Notes under the pieces: generated by a model | Database searches by the model: none | Told to the model about the DNA's origin: nothing | Seen by the model: the letters and a program-made list of their open reading frames with translations, nothing else | Translations under genes and position numbers: made by a program | From: an uncultured Alistipes sp. | GTDB lineage: Bacteria > Bacteroidota > Bacteroidia > Bacteroidales > Rikenellaceae | NCBI GenBank assembly: GCA_947623305.1 | Contig: CANQGQ010000013.1 | Location: 1-64,000 of the forward strand | DNA: 64,000 bases | Reading direction: 5' to 3' | Part shown: piece after piece, positions 52,126-61,592 of the stretch | How the letters are laid out: each line of letters starts with the position of its first letter | Numbering within the stretch: the stretch's first letter is position 1

Positions 52126-52971
52126 ATGTTTAAACCCAATTTACTTTCGAAGGCAGCCCGTCGCATGTGGCTTGTTGTGATGATCTGCTCGGTTTCGTTC
52201 GCTCAAGCGAAAGACCGCGGCGACCGGGAACTGCCGGTGCGTCGGCCATTCAGCAATTTCGCCATCGGTGTGAATGCCGGTACGGTCGGTTTCGGTGCCT
52301 CGGTCGCTACCCCACTCTGCAACTATGTTTCGTTGCGGGGAGGGTTCTCGGTAGCCCCGTTCAGTTATAGCTATACTTATGACGATTTCGATTTCTCCGA
52401 TATTTTGTCGAAAATTCCCGGTGCACCTGCATCGTTGGTCGATCAGTTGAACAGTGTCGAACTCGGTCTGAAAGCCGAATTGCAGATGACCTCGGGGCAT
52501 CTGCTGTTCGATATCGTTCCGTTCCGGAGGGGCAACTCTTCGTTTTTCATTTCGGCCGGCCTCTATTTCGGTACGGGAAAGCTGATTACCGTAAGCGGTC
52601 GATTCGATGACGCCACGATGCGTGAGCTTGAGAACTATGGCGTGGATATAACGAAACTTTCTGTCGAGATCGGCGATGTCGAAGCAATGATGAACCCGGA
52701 CGGTTCGGTGAGTGCCGATTTGAAAGTGCGGTCGGTAAAGCCTTATGTGGGGCTCGGCTTCGGACGTGCCATTCCGCGGAGACGGGTGGGCTTCCGTTTC
52801 GAGTTAGGCGCTTTGTTCCACGGTACGCCCAAAATCGTGTCGGATAATATTTCGGATACGAACAGCGAAGAGTTGAGCGATGTGAACAAGTTCTTGAAGG
52901 ATTTCAAGGTCTATCCGCAACTCAATTTCCAGGTAACGGTTCGCTTGTTGAAGGACAAAACGAGAAGATAG
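52126..52971 (+). CDS. Probable outer-membrane beta-barrel protein, unknown
   Basis: 281 residues. Signal peptide likely (WLVVMICSVSFAQAK), then alternating beta strands (FAIGVNAGTVGFGASVATPL, LRGGFSVAPFSYSYTYDDF, RVGFRFELGALFHG) ending LNFQVTVRLLKDKTRR. It looks like a 10-12-strand porin-fold protein but matches no family I can name. Ten bases after pfp, so possibly cotranscribed. Confidence 0.7.
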   Translation: MFKPNLLSKAARRMWLVVMICSVSFAQAKDRGDRELPVRRPFSNFAIGVNAGTVGFGASVATPLCNYVSLRGGFSVAPFSYSYTYDDFDFSDILSKIPGAPASLVDQLNSVELGLKAELQMTSGHLLFDIVPFRRGNSSFFISAGLYFGTGKLITVSGRFDDATMRELENYGVDITKLSVEIGDVEAMMNPDGSVSADLKVRSVKPYVGLGFGRAIPRRRVGFRFELGALFHGTPKIVSDNISDTNSEELSDVNKFLKDFKVYPQLNFQVTVRLLKDKTRR

Positions 52972-52997
52972 CACCTATTCGGTTGCGAACCGATGAT

Positions 52998-53032
52998 AAC
53001 CGTTCCGACTGCAAAAGTCGGGACGGTTTTTC
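52998..53032. terminator. Bidirectional terminator
   Basis: AACCGTTCCGACT and AGTCGGGACGGTT pair (one wobble) with flanking T run, between convergent genes. Confidence 0.8.
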
Positions 53033-53049
53033 GTTTCGTCCTGGTTTTA

Positions 53050-53559
53050 TCAGAACAATTCCGGAACCGGATAAGCCGTCAGCGGGGTCGCCGGATGGAG
53101 ATGAATCAACTTGCGATTCTGAGCCAGGGCTCGTTCGACCGTATAGCGGGTTCCGCCGGTCGAACCGTCGTACCAGGTTATGAGCGTGGCCGCATGCGCT
53201 ATCAGATAGTTGTTGCGGATGGCATAGCTTCCGCGATGGTAGGATTCGGATAGCAGGATCGTCTCGTCTGCTTCGGCGAGGATTCGTTCGAAACGAGTTC
53301 GGTCATAGGCCGAAAATCGCAATTGTTGTCCGCGAAACGGAACGACGGCAATCAATCGTATGTCTGTATGGGCTGCTTTGCAGCTCAAGACGGCTTCCGC
53401 TGCGGCCAAATCGAATCCTACGGCCATCCCGCTCAAAAACGTGCGGATGCCGGTCGCATGAAGCATCGTAACTGTGCGGCGTATCAGATCGTCGGCTTCG
53501 TGGCGGTAGGTGCGATGTCCGGTGAATGCGGTACAAGTGATTGAAGTTGCAGTATCCAT
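53050..53559 (-). CDS. SLOG/DUF1273-like protein
   Basis: 169 residues from Met 53559. SLOG (DprA/LOG-related) pattern: TAFTGHRTYRHEADDLIRRT, FLSGMAVGFDLAAAEAVLSC, NNYLIAHAATLITWYDGSTG and GTRYTVERA. The GSxGGT end is the usual nucleotide-binding signature. SLOG proteins are proposed to sense or process nucleotide-derived ligands; the substrate is unknown. The track ORF to 53886 is an overrun. Confidence 0.85.
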   Translation of the reverse strand: MDTATSITCTAFTGHRTYRHEADDLIRRTVTMLHATGIRTFLSGMAVGFDLAAAEAVLSCKAAHTDIRLIAVVPFRGQQLRFSAYDRTRFERILAEADETILLSESYHRGSYAIRNNYLIAHAATLITWYDGSTGGTRYTVERALAQNRKLIHLHPATPLTAYPVPELF

Positions 53560-53713
53560 AGCGGTAATAATGAACAAAGATACGAAAAGGCGAGTGCAGA
53601 AGCAAGCGTTAGCTCGGTTATGCCGAGGCGAAGTATCTTCGGCGAAGCCAAAGATACGAATTCTGGCGCGGACTTTGTATTTTCCGGATCGAATTTCAAA
53701 AACATTTTCGATT

Positions 53714-53923
53714 ATGAAACACACAGGTATTGTCGTTGCATCGCTGCTCGGCGGTGCATTGATCGGTTCCGCGATCGCCATCCTCTTTACGCCCCATTCG
53801 GGCCCGGAGATGCGCCGCCGCATCAAGGATTTCGTCGATGACGAGATGGATAAGGTGAAGGAGGAATTCGAACGGCTCCGTTGCAAATGCGACGAGAACG
53901 GCCACTGCGACTGTGCGGATTAA
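53714..53923 (+). CDS. YtxH-domain protein
   Basis: 69 residues: one N-terminal membrane segment (IVVASLLGGALIGSAIAILF), TPHSGPEMRRRIKDF and an amphipathic helix, ending in a Cys-rich tail (CKCDENGHCDCAD) that could bind metal. YtxH proteins are linked to envelope stress. Start at 53714 inside the longer track ORF. Confidence 0.85.
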   Translation: MKHTGIVVASLLGGALIGSAIAILFTPHSGPEMRRRIKDFVDDEMDKVKEEFERLRCKCDENGHCDCAD

Positions 53924-53947
53924 AAACAGGTAAGGCGCATATCGCTC

Positions 53948-54292
53948 ATGGCAACGCAAAAATCATCCGGCGGTAATCTTCTCGTATCGCTGTTGCTGTT
54001 CATCGCTACGGCTGGAATCGCCATCCTTCTGTTGCTCGTATCGGCAGTCGTATGGTTATCGGTCATCTTAGATTCGGTCGTTTGGTCGACGTTGATTCTC
54101 GGCGGTGTGTTTGCAGCTGTCGCCGCAGCGGTTTATTATCTGCTCGTGCGGAAATCGCTCGTGTCGGTTCGCCGACAGCTCGAAACGGTTTACGAGGTGG
54201 CCCGACTGGTGCAGAACGCATACGAATGGGTAGCGGATAAATTGCGTTGGATCGGGGCATTGTGGAACTTGTTCCGCGAAAGGCCGGAATAG
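53948..54292 (+). CDS. Small membrane protein, holin-superfamily-like
   Basis: 114 residues with two membrane segments (about 11-37 and 44-66) and an amphipathic helical tail (SLVSVRRQLETVYEVARLVQ). Commonly found right after YtxH genes in Bacteroidetes. Function unknown; holin-like in shape only. Confidence 0.7.
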   Translation: MATQKSSGGNLLVSLLLFIATAGIAILLLLVSAVVWLSVILDSVVWSTLILGGVFAAVAAAVYYLLVRKSLVSVRRQLETVYEVARLVQNAYEWVADKLRWIGALWNLFRERPE

Positions 54293-54324
54293 GAATCGCA
54301 AAGGAGATTCCCTTGCCGGAGAAA

Positions 54325-54369
54325 ATTCGATCGTTTTCGAGAAATCCCGAAAACGATCGAATCTTTTTA
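54325..54369 (+). terminator. Strong terminator
   Basis: ATTCGATCGTTTTCG and CGAAAACGATCGAAT, 15-bp perfect stem with T-rich flank. Confidence 0.9.
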
Positions 54370-54529
54370 TTTCGAAGAAAATTAAATGTTTCGTTTTGTA
54401 AAAATCGGAAATAATTTATAAATTCGCTTCAAATGCAAACAGATCGGGCGACTGCAAAGGGCGGTTTCGGGAAGATGCGGATTGTTTTCGGTGAGCGTTT
54501 TCGAATTGGAATAAAAATCATATACGATT

Positions 54530-55708
54530 ATGGAAAAAACCTGGAGATGGTTCGGAAAGAAGGATAAGATCACTTTGGAGATGTTGCGGCAGATCGGAGT
54601 GGAAGGAATCGTAACGGCATTGCATGAGATTCCCAACGGCGAGATTTGGAGCGAGGAGGCGATCCGCGACTTGCAGCGTTACATCGAAAGTTACGGTTTG
54701 CGATGGTCGGTCGTCGAATCGTTGCCGGTATCGGAGGCAATCAAGTATGCCGGCCCTGAACGCGACGAATTGATTGAAAAATACAAAATCAGTCTGGCGA
54801 ATCTGGGTAAATGCGGCGTGAAGACCGTATGTTACAATTTTATGCCCGTGATTGATTGGATTCGTACGGATTTGGCCCATCCGTGGGCGGACGGTACGAC
54901 GTCGTTGTATTTCGATCGGGTGCGTTTTGCTTACTTCGACGTGAAAATCCTCGCTCGCGAGGGCGCCGAGGCGGATTATTCGTCCGAAGTGTTGGCCAAG
55001 GTCGAAGAACTCGACCGGACGATTACCGAAGCCGAGAAGGATGAGTTGATCGATTCGATCATCGTCAAGACGCAGGGCTTTGTCAACGGCAATATCCATG
55101 AGGGCGATTTCGATCCCGTAGGCATTTTCCGGCGTCTGTTGGCGCAATATGCCGGAATCGACCGAGAGCAGTTGCGTGAGAACATGCGTTATTTCCTGGC
55201 TGCCGTCATGCCTGTCTGCGAGGAGTACGACGTGAATATGTGCGTCCATCCCGACGACCCTCCGTTCCAGGTCTTGGGCTTGCCCCGTATCGTTACCTCG
55301 GCCGAGGACATCGAGTGGTTCCTCGGCGCGGTGGACAATCCGCATAACGGATTGACATTCTGTGCCGGTTCCTTGTCTGCCGGTGCGCACAACGATGTCG
55401 TCAAGATGGCCGAGCGGTTCGTAGGACGTACGCATTTCGTGCATTTGCGGAGCTGCGACATCCTGCCCAATGGCAACTTCATCGAGGCTTCGCACCTCGG
55501 AGGGCGTGCCAATCTGGTCGAATTGATCCGGATATTCGAACGCGAGAAGCCTGGTTTGCCCATGCGGGTCGACCACGGACGAACGATGTTAGGCGATGAA
55601 AAGCAGGGCTATAATGCCGGTTATTCATTCCACGGTCGGATGTTGGCTTTGGGCCAGGTCGATGGGATGATGGCGGTCGTTAGAAACGAACTTCAAAATC
55701 AGAGATAG
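54530..55708 (+). CDS. uxuA: Mannonate dehydratase
   Basis: 392 residues; converts D-mannonate to 2-keto-3-deoxygluconate in hexuronate breakdown. Motifs: MEKTWRWFGKKDKITLEMLR, VCYNFMPVIDWIRTDL, MCVHPDDPPFQVLGLPRIVT, and THFVHLRSCDILPNGNF. Length is usual. Four bases before the reductase gene. Confidence 0.95.
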   Translation: MEKTWRWFGKKDKITLEMLRQIGVEGIVTALHEIPNGEIWSEEAIRDLQRYIESYGLRWSVVESLPVSEAIKYAGPERDELIEKYKISLANLGKCGVKTVCYNFMPVIDWIRTDLAHPWADGTTSLYFDRVRFAYFDVKILAREGAEADYSSEVLAKVEELDRTITEAEKDELIDSIIVKTQGFVNGNIHEGDFDPVGIFRRLLAQYAGIDREQLRENMRYFLAAVMPVCEEYDVNMCVHPDDPPFQVLGLPRIVTSAEDIEWFLGAVDNPHNGLTFCAGSLSAGAHNDVVKMAERFVGRTHFVHLRSCDILPNGNFIEASHLGGRANLVELIRIFEREKPGLPMRVDHGRTMLGDEKQGYNAGYSFHGRMLALGQVDGMMAVVRNELQNQR

Positions 55709-55712
55709 AAGC

Positions 55713-56531
55713 ATGAACGAACAATTCAGTATTGCCGGCAAGGTAGCTGTGATTACCGGTGCCGGTGGAGTTTTGGGCGGCAACGTCGCAAAGAGTTTCG
55801 TGGAGCAGGGTGCACGGGTCGTGGCGCTCGATATTCGGCAGGAACCGTTGGATCGACGGGTCGAAGAGTTGCGGGCCATTGGCAACGGTGAGGTCCTGGG
55901 CCTGTTGTGCAACGTGCTCGATCTGGATTCCATCCGCAAGGTGGCGGACGAGGTGGTCGCCAAGTGGGGACGCATCGACATCCTCATCAATATTGCGGGT
56001 GGCAACATGCCCGGTGCCACGTTGCGTCCAGACCAGCCGATTTTCGAGATGAAGATCGAGGACTGGAACAAGGTTACGAATCTGAATATGAACGGTACGG
56101 TCTACCCTTCGATCATCATCGGCGAGGTGATGGCCAAGCAGAAGAAGGGGGCGATCGTCAATATTTCGTCGATGGCCGCTTTGCAGGCTTTGACGAATGT
56201 TCCGGGATATTCGGCTGCCAAGGCTGCCGTTACGAATTTCACGCAATGGCTCGCTACGGACATGGCGCTCAAATACGGCGACGGTATCCGCGTGAATGCG
56301 GTAGCTCCCGGGTTTTTCATCGGCGACCAGAATCGGGCCGTGTTGTTGAATCCCGACGGGTCGTTGACCGAACGGAGCCATAAGGTTTTGGCTAATACGC
56401 CGATGCGGCGCTTCGGAGACATCACCGAGTTGAACGGCGCCATCCAGTTCTTGTGTTCCGATGCAGCTTCGTTTATCACGGGCGTCAACCTCCCGATCGA
56501 CGGTGGCTTTTCCATCTTCAGCGGGGTGTGA
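55713..56531 (+). CDS. SDR-family D-mannonate oxidoreductase
   Basis: 272 residues, short-chain dehydrogenase: cofactor site ITGAGGVLGGNVAKSF, NIAGGN, catalytic Ser in IVNISSMAA and YSAAK. Pairing with uxuA identifies the substrate as fructuronate/mannonate (the role of UxuB, by a different family); it makes mannonate for UxuA. No uxaC, kdgK or transporter is nearby. Confidence 0.88.
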   Translation: MNEQFSIAGKVAVITGAGGVLGGNVAKSFVEQGARVVALDIRQEPLDRRVEELRAIGNGEVLGLLCNVLDLDSIRKVADEVVAKWGRIDILINIAGGNMPGATLRPDQPIFEMKIEDWNKVTNLNMNGTVYPSIIIGEVMAKQKKGAIVNISSMAALQALTNVPGYSAAKAAVTNFTQWLATDMALKYGDGIRVNAVAPGFFIGDQNRAVLLNPDGSLTERSHKVLANTPMRRFGDITELNGAIQFLCSDAASFITGVNLPIDGGFSIFSGV

Positions 56532-56553
56532 AATCGGAGATTTCCATGTTGTA

Positions 56554-56592
56554 AGCAGAGCCGACGGATTTACTTTTCCGTCGGCTCTGTTT
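56554..56592 (+). terminator. Terminator after the uxu pair
   Basis: AGAGCCGACGGA and TCCGTCGGCTCT, 12-bp stem then GTTTTG. Confidence 0.9.
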
Positions 56593-57009
56593 TGTGCAAT
56601 ATGGGACAAATTGTGCGCAAAAAATCAACGATTGTGTATTCGTTTCGCAACTCGTTGATTTCAGAGCGGAAAACGGAAACTGAACCTTTCGTTTCTTTTC
56701 GTTATGTATCAATATGTTCCGGCAATTTTCCTATTTTTAGGTCACTAACCCGTAGTGTCCGTCTTGCACTACAATACATCTCTATGCTACAATACAAAAT
56801 ATTACTTATAATTTTAATATCAAAATATGGTTTGTAAGATTTGGAGAGTCGTAACAAATATTGGCGATTATAAATAAATTTACACTGCTATAACTATTTA
56901 CAAAGATACGCATTTTAATTCGACCAGCCTCCAATCCCGTTCGGAAATAAGGTGTAATAGTCAACACTTAGTCTGACAGTGGTTTTAGTATCGAGCCGGA
57001 AAACTGTCA

Positions 57010-57041
57010 GAAGTCTGTTGTGAAGTTTCACAACAGACTTC
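57010..57041. repeat. Perfect 15-bp palindrome
   Basis: GAAGTCTGTTGTGAA - GT - TTCACAACAGACTTC. No T run follows, so it is less like a terminator; it may be an IS end, recombination scar or regulator site. Confidence 0.7.
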
Positions 57042-57049
57042 ACACTCAC

Positions 57050-57084
57050 AACCGCACGAGCTTGATAAAAGCTCATGCGGTTTT
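57050..57084. terminator. Terminator-like hairpin
   Basis: AACCGCACGAGCTT and AAGCTCATGCGGTT pair with one mismatch, flanked by A and T runs; it overlaps the stop of the transposase remnant. Confidence 0.7.
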
Positions 57085-57240
57085 ATTATTTTCTGATTTT
57101 GCAGTTGATATTTTTCTTGCAACAGCGATCCCTTTAATAAAAGTCTGCATGGGCGTTTTCCCGAAACAGTATTTTCCGGAATGAGTTCTTTGGGTGTTGT
57201 AAGCGTTCAGCCACGCATCAAGGATGCGCAAGCTGCGCTC
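57073..57240 (-). pseudogene. C-terminal fragment of an IS481-type transposase
   Basis: Reading the minus strand gives ERSLRILDAWLNAYNTQRTH, SGKYCFGKTPMQTF and on to a TGA. This matches the end of IS481-family (rve/DDE) transposases, which carry WLxxYNxxRxHxGKYCxGKTPMQTF. The upstream catalytic part is missing; the match breaks near 57228. Not in the ORF track. Confidence 0.8.
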
Positions 57241-57427
57241 GCCTTTGGACGTTGACCGCAGTTATTGTGATTTTTACCGCATACCGCATCTTCGACGAAA
57301 CATTCCTCGGCATCTTCCCCGATTTTGTAGAGCGTTCAACGAGCTGCTCAAAGAACAGGCGCGTTTTCCGGAGCGCTGCCGGACTTCCGTCATATCCCTG
57401 TCGGATGTCCGGCAAAAGCCTGGAGTT

Positions 57428-59230
57428 TTAGTGTTCCCCGCGTACGATCACATAATCGCCGGGTGCGAGCGACATTCCGTCGAGACCGTCGAGTACGCCT
57501 GCTTTCTGCCGCTTGCCGTTTGTGAGGCGGTAGAGCGTGTATTTACCCTCCTTCCAGGCCTTGAGCCGGATGCTCATGGTGTTCGGCGTGTCGTAGTCGA
57601 GTGCGCTGACTGTGCCCTTGGTACGGCTGTTCCACGGCTCTGAAAGCCACCGGTGGTTGGGCTCCAGCGTGATGAACAGCTCGCCGTCCCGTTCGTCGAT
57701 GAAATAGATGCCCGTCCCGGTGTAGGTCACCAGCGACGAACTGCCTGTGCCGGCGATGCTTTTAACCCCGTCGCTGACGTTCAGCGGGCACCATTGCGTC
57801 ACGTCGCCCGAATGGTAGAACTTTTCCGGCGAGGAGAAGATGCTCACGTCGCGACTTTTCGAGATGGCGAAGTTGCTGCCCAGCTGCTCGTTGAGCAGCC
57901 GGTCGTACATCTGTCCCGCTGGGGTGGATTTGTATATCTCGCCGGCGACGATGAAGCTGGCCGCTTTCTTCGGCGTGCAGGTGAGGCTTAAGAAATGCGA
58001 CCCGCTGTGATAGGGGGCGTATTCCTGCATGGTGTATGTCCACATCGAAGCGCACTGTACGCCCAGTGCCCGGAAATACTGTGCCTGAATGGGGTAGAGG
58101 TATGCGCTCTGGTTGAAGAAAGTTTCGAATTCGTAAACTACCTTCGCCTTGCCGGCGTATTCAGGGAGCGTCATCCACCCGTAGCCGTTCACGTCATCGA
58201 AATACCGGTTGAACCAACCCGAATAATCCTGCGACGTGAGGTCTTTGGGGTTATTCCAATAGTCCTGCGGCACGAGATCCTGCCCGGGGTAGTTGCAGAA
58301 GGCCACGGCTTCGGCCTTCGAGGCGAGGGCGCCTCTGAAAATATCTAGGTTACCGTTGCGGTAACGGTGCCAGTTGTGGCTCCAGACAACGGGCTGCTTC
58401 GCTCCGGCTGCCCGTATGAGGTCGTGCATGCCGTCGATGTAGTCCTGGATGAGTTTCTCCCGGAAGAGTGCGTACGAAACGTCGTTGTCCTGCCGTCCGT
58501 TGCCGGCCGCCCAGGCCTGGAAATCGGCATAGCAGGCTGGGTTGGTCTTTATGTCGGTATAGCTGAAGGCTTCGGGTTCGTTGATCAGCTCCCACAGGGC
58601 GATGTGTTTCTCTGCCGCATAAGTCGTCCCCGAATAGCTGTTTTTGCGCGCGAGCAGCTGGCGGATATAGTTTTTCGATTTCCGCACGACCTCCTTGTCA
58701 TGCACCCATTCCTGGCGGGTGGCGGTCATGAATACCGAATTGGGTACGTAACCGTTGCCCATGTGGTTGATGAATGCAAGCGTGACGTAAATGCCCCGTT
58801 CGGCAGCCTTGGCGACCATGTAGTCCAATACGTCTAAGTAGGGCGTTTCGACCAGGTTGCCTTCGGCGTCGGTGAAGTCGGCCGGGGTCAGGTGGCAGCG
58901 GATGACCGAAACCTTGAGTTTGGCCACCTCTTCGAGGTTATTCTCGGCCACGCGTTTGAGCGCTTCGGCCGTTTCCGGAATCCCACATCTTTTAAGCCGG
59001 TCGTTGTATTCCCAACTCAAACAGGGCTGGTAGTTGACGCCCCAGAGCGCTAATTCCTCGCCGTCAGGCGCATATAATTTTCCGTTCTGTACGAATACGT
59101 AATTCCCTGTCGCGGGCGGCGTCGGGGGCGTCGGCGGGTTGGGGTCGGGCGTTTCGTCCGTCCCGGAGTTGGAACAGCAGGCCAAGGTCATCAGCAGACC
59201 TATTGCAACGATAAAGCGCGTCTTGATCAT
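57428..59230 (-). CDS. GH5-like glycoside hydrolase lipoprotein
   Basis: 600 residues. Lipoprotein signal with Cys18/19 (LLMTLACCSNSG) and a Pro-rich linker (DPNPPTPPTPPATG). TIM-barrel region: LALWGVNYQPCLSWEYNDRL, acid/base Glu in ALWELINEPEAF, nucleophile likely in VVYEFETFF. A C-terminal beta-sandwich follows (about 490-600). Clan GH-A, closest in feel to GH5 mannanase/glucanase relatives; substrate not predictable. Surface-anchored and last gene of the lipoprotein operon. Confidence 0.82.
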   Translation of the reverse strand: MIKTRFIVAIGLLMTLACCSNSGTDETPDPNPPTPPTPPATGNYVFVQNGKLYAPDGEELALWGVNYQPCLSWEYNDRLKRCGIPETAEALKRVAENNLEEVAKLKVSVIRCHLTPADFTDAEGNLVETPYLDVLDYMVAKAAERGIYVTLAFINHMGNGYVPNSVFMTATRQEWVHDKEVVRKSKNYIRQLLARKNSYSGTTYAAEKHIALWELINEPEAFSYTDIKTNPACYADFQAWAAGNGRQDNDVSYALFREKLIQDYIDGMHDLIRAAGAKQPVVWSHNWHRYRNGNLDIFRGALASKAEAVAFCNYPGQDLVPQDYWNNPKDLTSQDYSGWFNRYFDDVNGYGWMTLPEYAGKAKVVYEFETFFNQSAYLYPIQAQYFRALGVQCASMWTYTMQEYAPYHSGSHFLSLTCTPKKAASFIVAGEIYKSTPAGQMYDRLLNEQLGSNFAISKSRDVSIFSSPEKFYHSGDVTQWCPLNVSDGVKSIAGTGSSSLVTYTGTGIYFIDERDGELFITLEPNHRWLSEPWNSRTKGTVSALDYDTPNTMSIRLKAWKEGKYTLYRLTNGKRQKAGVLDGLDGMSLAPGDYVIVRGEH

Positions 59231-59271
59231 GAATTTGGTTTTATTCGGTTTTCAAAGATAATTCAAATGCG

Positions 59272-59308
59272 GCAGAACCCCGTCCTTTGGCCGGACGGGG
59301 TTCTGTGT
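59272..59308 (-). terminator. Hairpin between GLUG lipoprotein and GH5 gene
   Basis: CAGAACCCCGTCC and GGACGGGGTTCTG pair perfectly; weak T run, so may attenuate and not fully stop transcription. Confidence 0.6.
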
Positions 59309-59312
59309 CGTG

Positions 59313-61574
59313 TTATTTTTCCCAGGCGAGTTTGGGGTATCCGCCGCCCGAGCTGCCCAGCGTGCGCCAGTAGGCATCCGCGGCTTCGGCCGTGGTTCGC
59401 CATGCCTGGTGCGTCGAGGGCTGGGGCCATGCGGCGCCGAACTTCGCATTGTCGGTCTGGCTGCCGCCCCCGCCGGCTGGGATGCCGTCTATGTCGCCGT
59501 TCCAGTAACAGTAGGAGATGCTGCCGGAGTTGTGTTCGCCGACGATAGCGCCGATAGCGCTGTCGCCCTTCACCTGTCCGATGTGGTAGCAGGCCGTGAT
59601 GGTTCCCTTGTGGAATCCGCAGATGCCGCCTGCACCGGCCCAGCCCGAGGTCTGGCTCTCGATCAGTCCGTCGTTGTGGCAGGCGATGATCTCTGCATCG
59701 GTGCTCTGGCCTGCGATGCCGCCCGAGTTCCATTTGGCGCCTACCTTGCCTGCATTGTAGCACGAGCTGATCGTTGCCCCACGGTTGAGTTGCCCGCAGA
59801 TGCCTCCGGCCTGCGACCCTTCGACGGTGACGGTGCCCGTGTTGTAGCAGCGCGTGATGAGCGTGGCATTGTACGTGAGTCCCGCGATTCCGCCGTTATT
59901 GTCGCCTGCACCCCACGGCAGGATTAGGTCGCCCGTGTTGTAGCAGTCGGCAATTTCACATCCGTCAGCCTGCCCCGTGATACCACCCGTTTTGCTGGGC
60001 TTGCCGCCGATGCCGCCTGCGTTGCCGCAGCCGCTGATCGTTCCCCTAGCGCAGTAGCCGACGATGCCGCCCGTGCCGTCCGACGGTACGGTGGCGTCGA
60101 TGGTCAGCCTGCCCGTGTTCAGACATTCCGAGATGGTGCCGCTGTTGTTGTACCCGCAGATGCCGCCCAGCGTGTTGTTGCCGCCATCGGTCACCGAAGC
60201 GCGGTTGGTGCACCGCTCGATTGTTCCGGTGTTCTCTCCGCAGACCATGCCCGCATGCCACTGCCCCTTGAGTGCGCTGGCCGAGGCGATCGCCACGTTC
60301 CGGATGGTCCCCGCATTCGCGGCGAAGAGTCCGGCGTTGCCGTTTCCGAGCGACACCTTGAGGCGGCTGACGGCAAAGTTGCCGCCGTCGTAGATACCGT
60401 TCAGTTTCGAAATGGGCGTCCACTCGGCGTCAAGCAGGTCGATATTGCTCTGTTGGAGGTATTTGTTCCCGCGGCTGGCGTCGTCGAGGTCAATCATCTT
60501 CAGCTCGGCGATTGTGTTGACGGGGATAAAGCCGTTGTCGTCCGCATCGCGGAAAGCAACTTTCCCGTCGACGATTCGGAGGCTGATTTCGCTGCTCTCG
60601 TGGCGTCCGATTTCGTATTCCATGCCGTTGCAGACGATTCTGGCGATGGTGCCGACCGGAACCCCGGGCTGTTCCAGGGCTTCGCCCCTTGCGTCGAGCG
60701 TAATTTCCGTCGGGCTGTCCGATCCTGCCAAGTAAACCTTGACGGTGCGGTTTTCAAGCCCTTTGAGCCGGTAATGCGTAGGGGTCATGTCCTGAGCCGT
60801 TCCTCCAGCACCCTCGGCCCAACTGCCCACGCCGACGGTTCCCAGCGTCAGTTTGCTGCCGTTGAGCACCAGCGGTACCGTGTAACGGTAATCGGCAAGG
60901 AACACTCCGTCGGTGGGGGATGCTGCGGCGCTCACCTCCGTGGTGCTGATGGCCCCGTTGACCGTAACCGAAACTGTAAACCGTGGTGTCGACGGTTCGA
61001 TGATTGCCTGCCATTTGTTGCCGTTTACGACATGGTAAGCCTTTATTCCGTCCACCGTGAGCGTTGTGGCCGCAATCGTGCCCATCTCGAATTCCACCAT
61101 GGTTTTCAGGTGCCTCATCGGGACGTTGTCCATCTCCCGCAGCGGTACTTGGGCAGGGTTGTCCCATCCCAGCTGGTCGGCGTCGACGAGTCCCTGCGCC
61201 GTGCCGTCCTGTATGGCTGCGCCCTCCTTTTTGAGGGTGATTCCTATGGGCTGGCGCTTGTTGTCGGGGAATACCACCGCGTCCCCGTCCGGCACCCATT
61301 TTCCGCCATCGTATTTATATATGGCCTGCATGCGGTCGCTGCCGCTGCCGAGCGTCACCGACATCGTGTGTCCCGCGCGGGTCGATGCCGCGCCCATCGT
61401 GGGGTCGTCGTTGCCGGCCTCGGCGCGTGAAACCTCGGCCATTCGGATGCGGATGGAGATGCTTTCCACCGTCGTTGGCTCCGGCCGGCCGTTCTTTGCG
61501 GTGTCGTCGTCGGAGCATCCTGTCGCTGCCGTGCCCAGTGCGAGCATGGCGAGATAGAAGATATGTCGTTTCAT
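59313..61574 (-). CDS. Fimbrillin-like/GLUG-repeat lipoprotein
   Basis: 753 residues from Met 61574. Lipoprotein signal with Cys20 (GTAATGCSDDD), a fimbrillin-type region (about 30-300; PTHYRLKGLENRTVKVYLAG), then about eight to ten Gly-rich repeats of the GLUG kind (GGICGYNNSGTISECLNTGR; GGIAGQSTDAEIIACHNDG). A surface adhesin or carbohydrate binder is likely. Downstream of a smaller fimbrillin-type gene by 19 bases. Confidence 0.85.
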   Translation of the reverse strand: MKRHIFYLAMLALGTAATGCSDDDTAKNGRPEPTTVESISIRIRMAEVSRAEAGNDDPTMGAASTRAGHTMSVTLGSGSDRMQAIYKYDGGKWVPDGDAVVFPDNKRQPIGITLKKEGAAIQDGTAQGLVDADQLGWDNPAQVPLREMDNVPMRHLKTMVEFEMGTIAATTLTVDGIKAYHVVNGNKWQAIIEPSTPRFTVSVTVNGAISTTEVSAAASPTDGVFLADYRYTVPLVLNGSKLTLGTVGVGSWAEGAGGTAQDMTPTHYRLKGLENRTVKVYLAGSDSPTEITLDARGEALEQPGVPVGTIARIVCNGMEYEIGRHESSEISLRIVDGKVAFRDADDNGFIPVNTIAELKMIDLDDASRGNKYLQQSNIDLLDAEWTPISKLNGIYDGGNFAVSRLKVSLGNGNAGLFAANAGTIRNVAIASASALKGQWHAGMVCGENTGTIERCTNRASVTDGGNNTLGGICGYNNSGTISECLNTGRLTIDATVPSDGTGGIVGYCARGTISGCGNAGGIGGKPSKTGGITGQADGCEIADCYNTGDLILPWGAGDNNGGIAGLTYNATLITRCYNTGTVTVEGSQAGGICGQLNRGATISSCYNAGKVGAKWNSGGIAGQSTDAEIIACHNDGLIESQTSGWAGAGGICGFHKGTITACYHIGQVKGDSAIGAIVGEHNSGSISYCYWNGDIDGIPAGGGGSQTDNAKFGAAWPQPSTHQAWRTTAEAADAYWRTLGSSGGGYPKLAWEK

Positions 61575-61592
61575 GATATGCACTTTAATAGA

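Larger units (their letters stand above)
56532..57427. other. Gene-poor stretch with IS remnant and palindromes
   Basis: About 900 bases. It holds the uxu terminator, an AT-rich part with a second copy of the 23-base motif (56863-56885), a minus-strand TATCTTTG (56908-56901), a 15-bp perfect palindrome (57010-57041), a terminator hairpin, an IS481-type transposase tail, and an imperfect hairpin after the GH5 gene (57377-57414). No intact gene seen. Confidence 0.65.

Noticed and set aside
57218-57415. 65-codon minus-strand ORF ending near the transposase tail
   Set aside because: It runs out of frame with the transposase remnant and shows no family pattern; it is probably chance.
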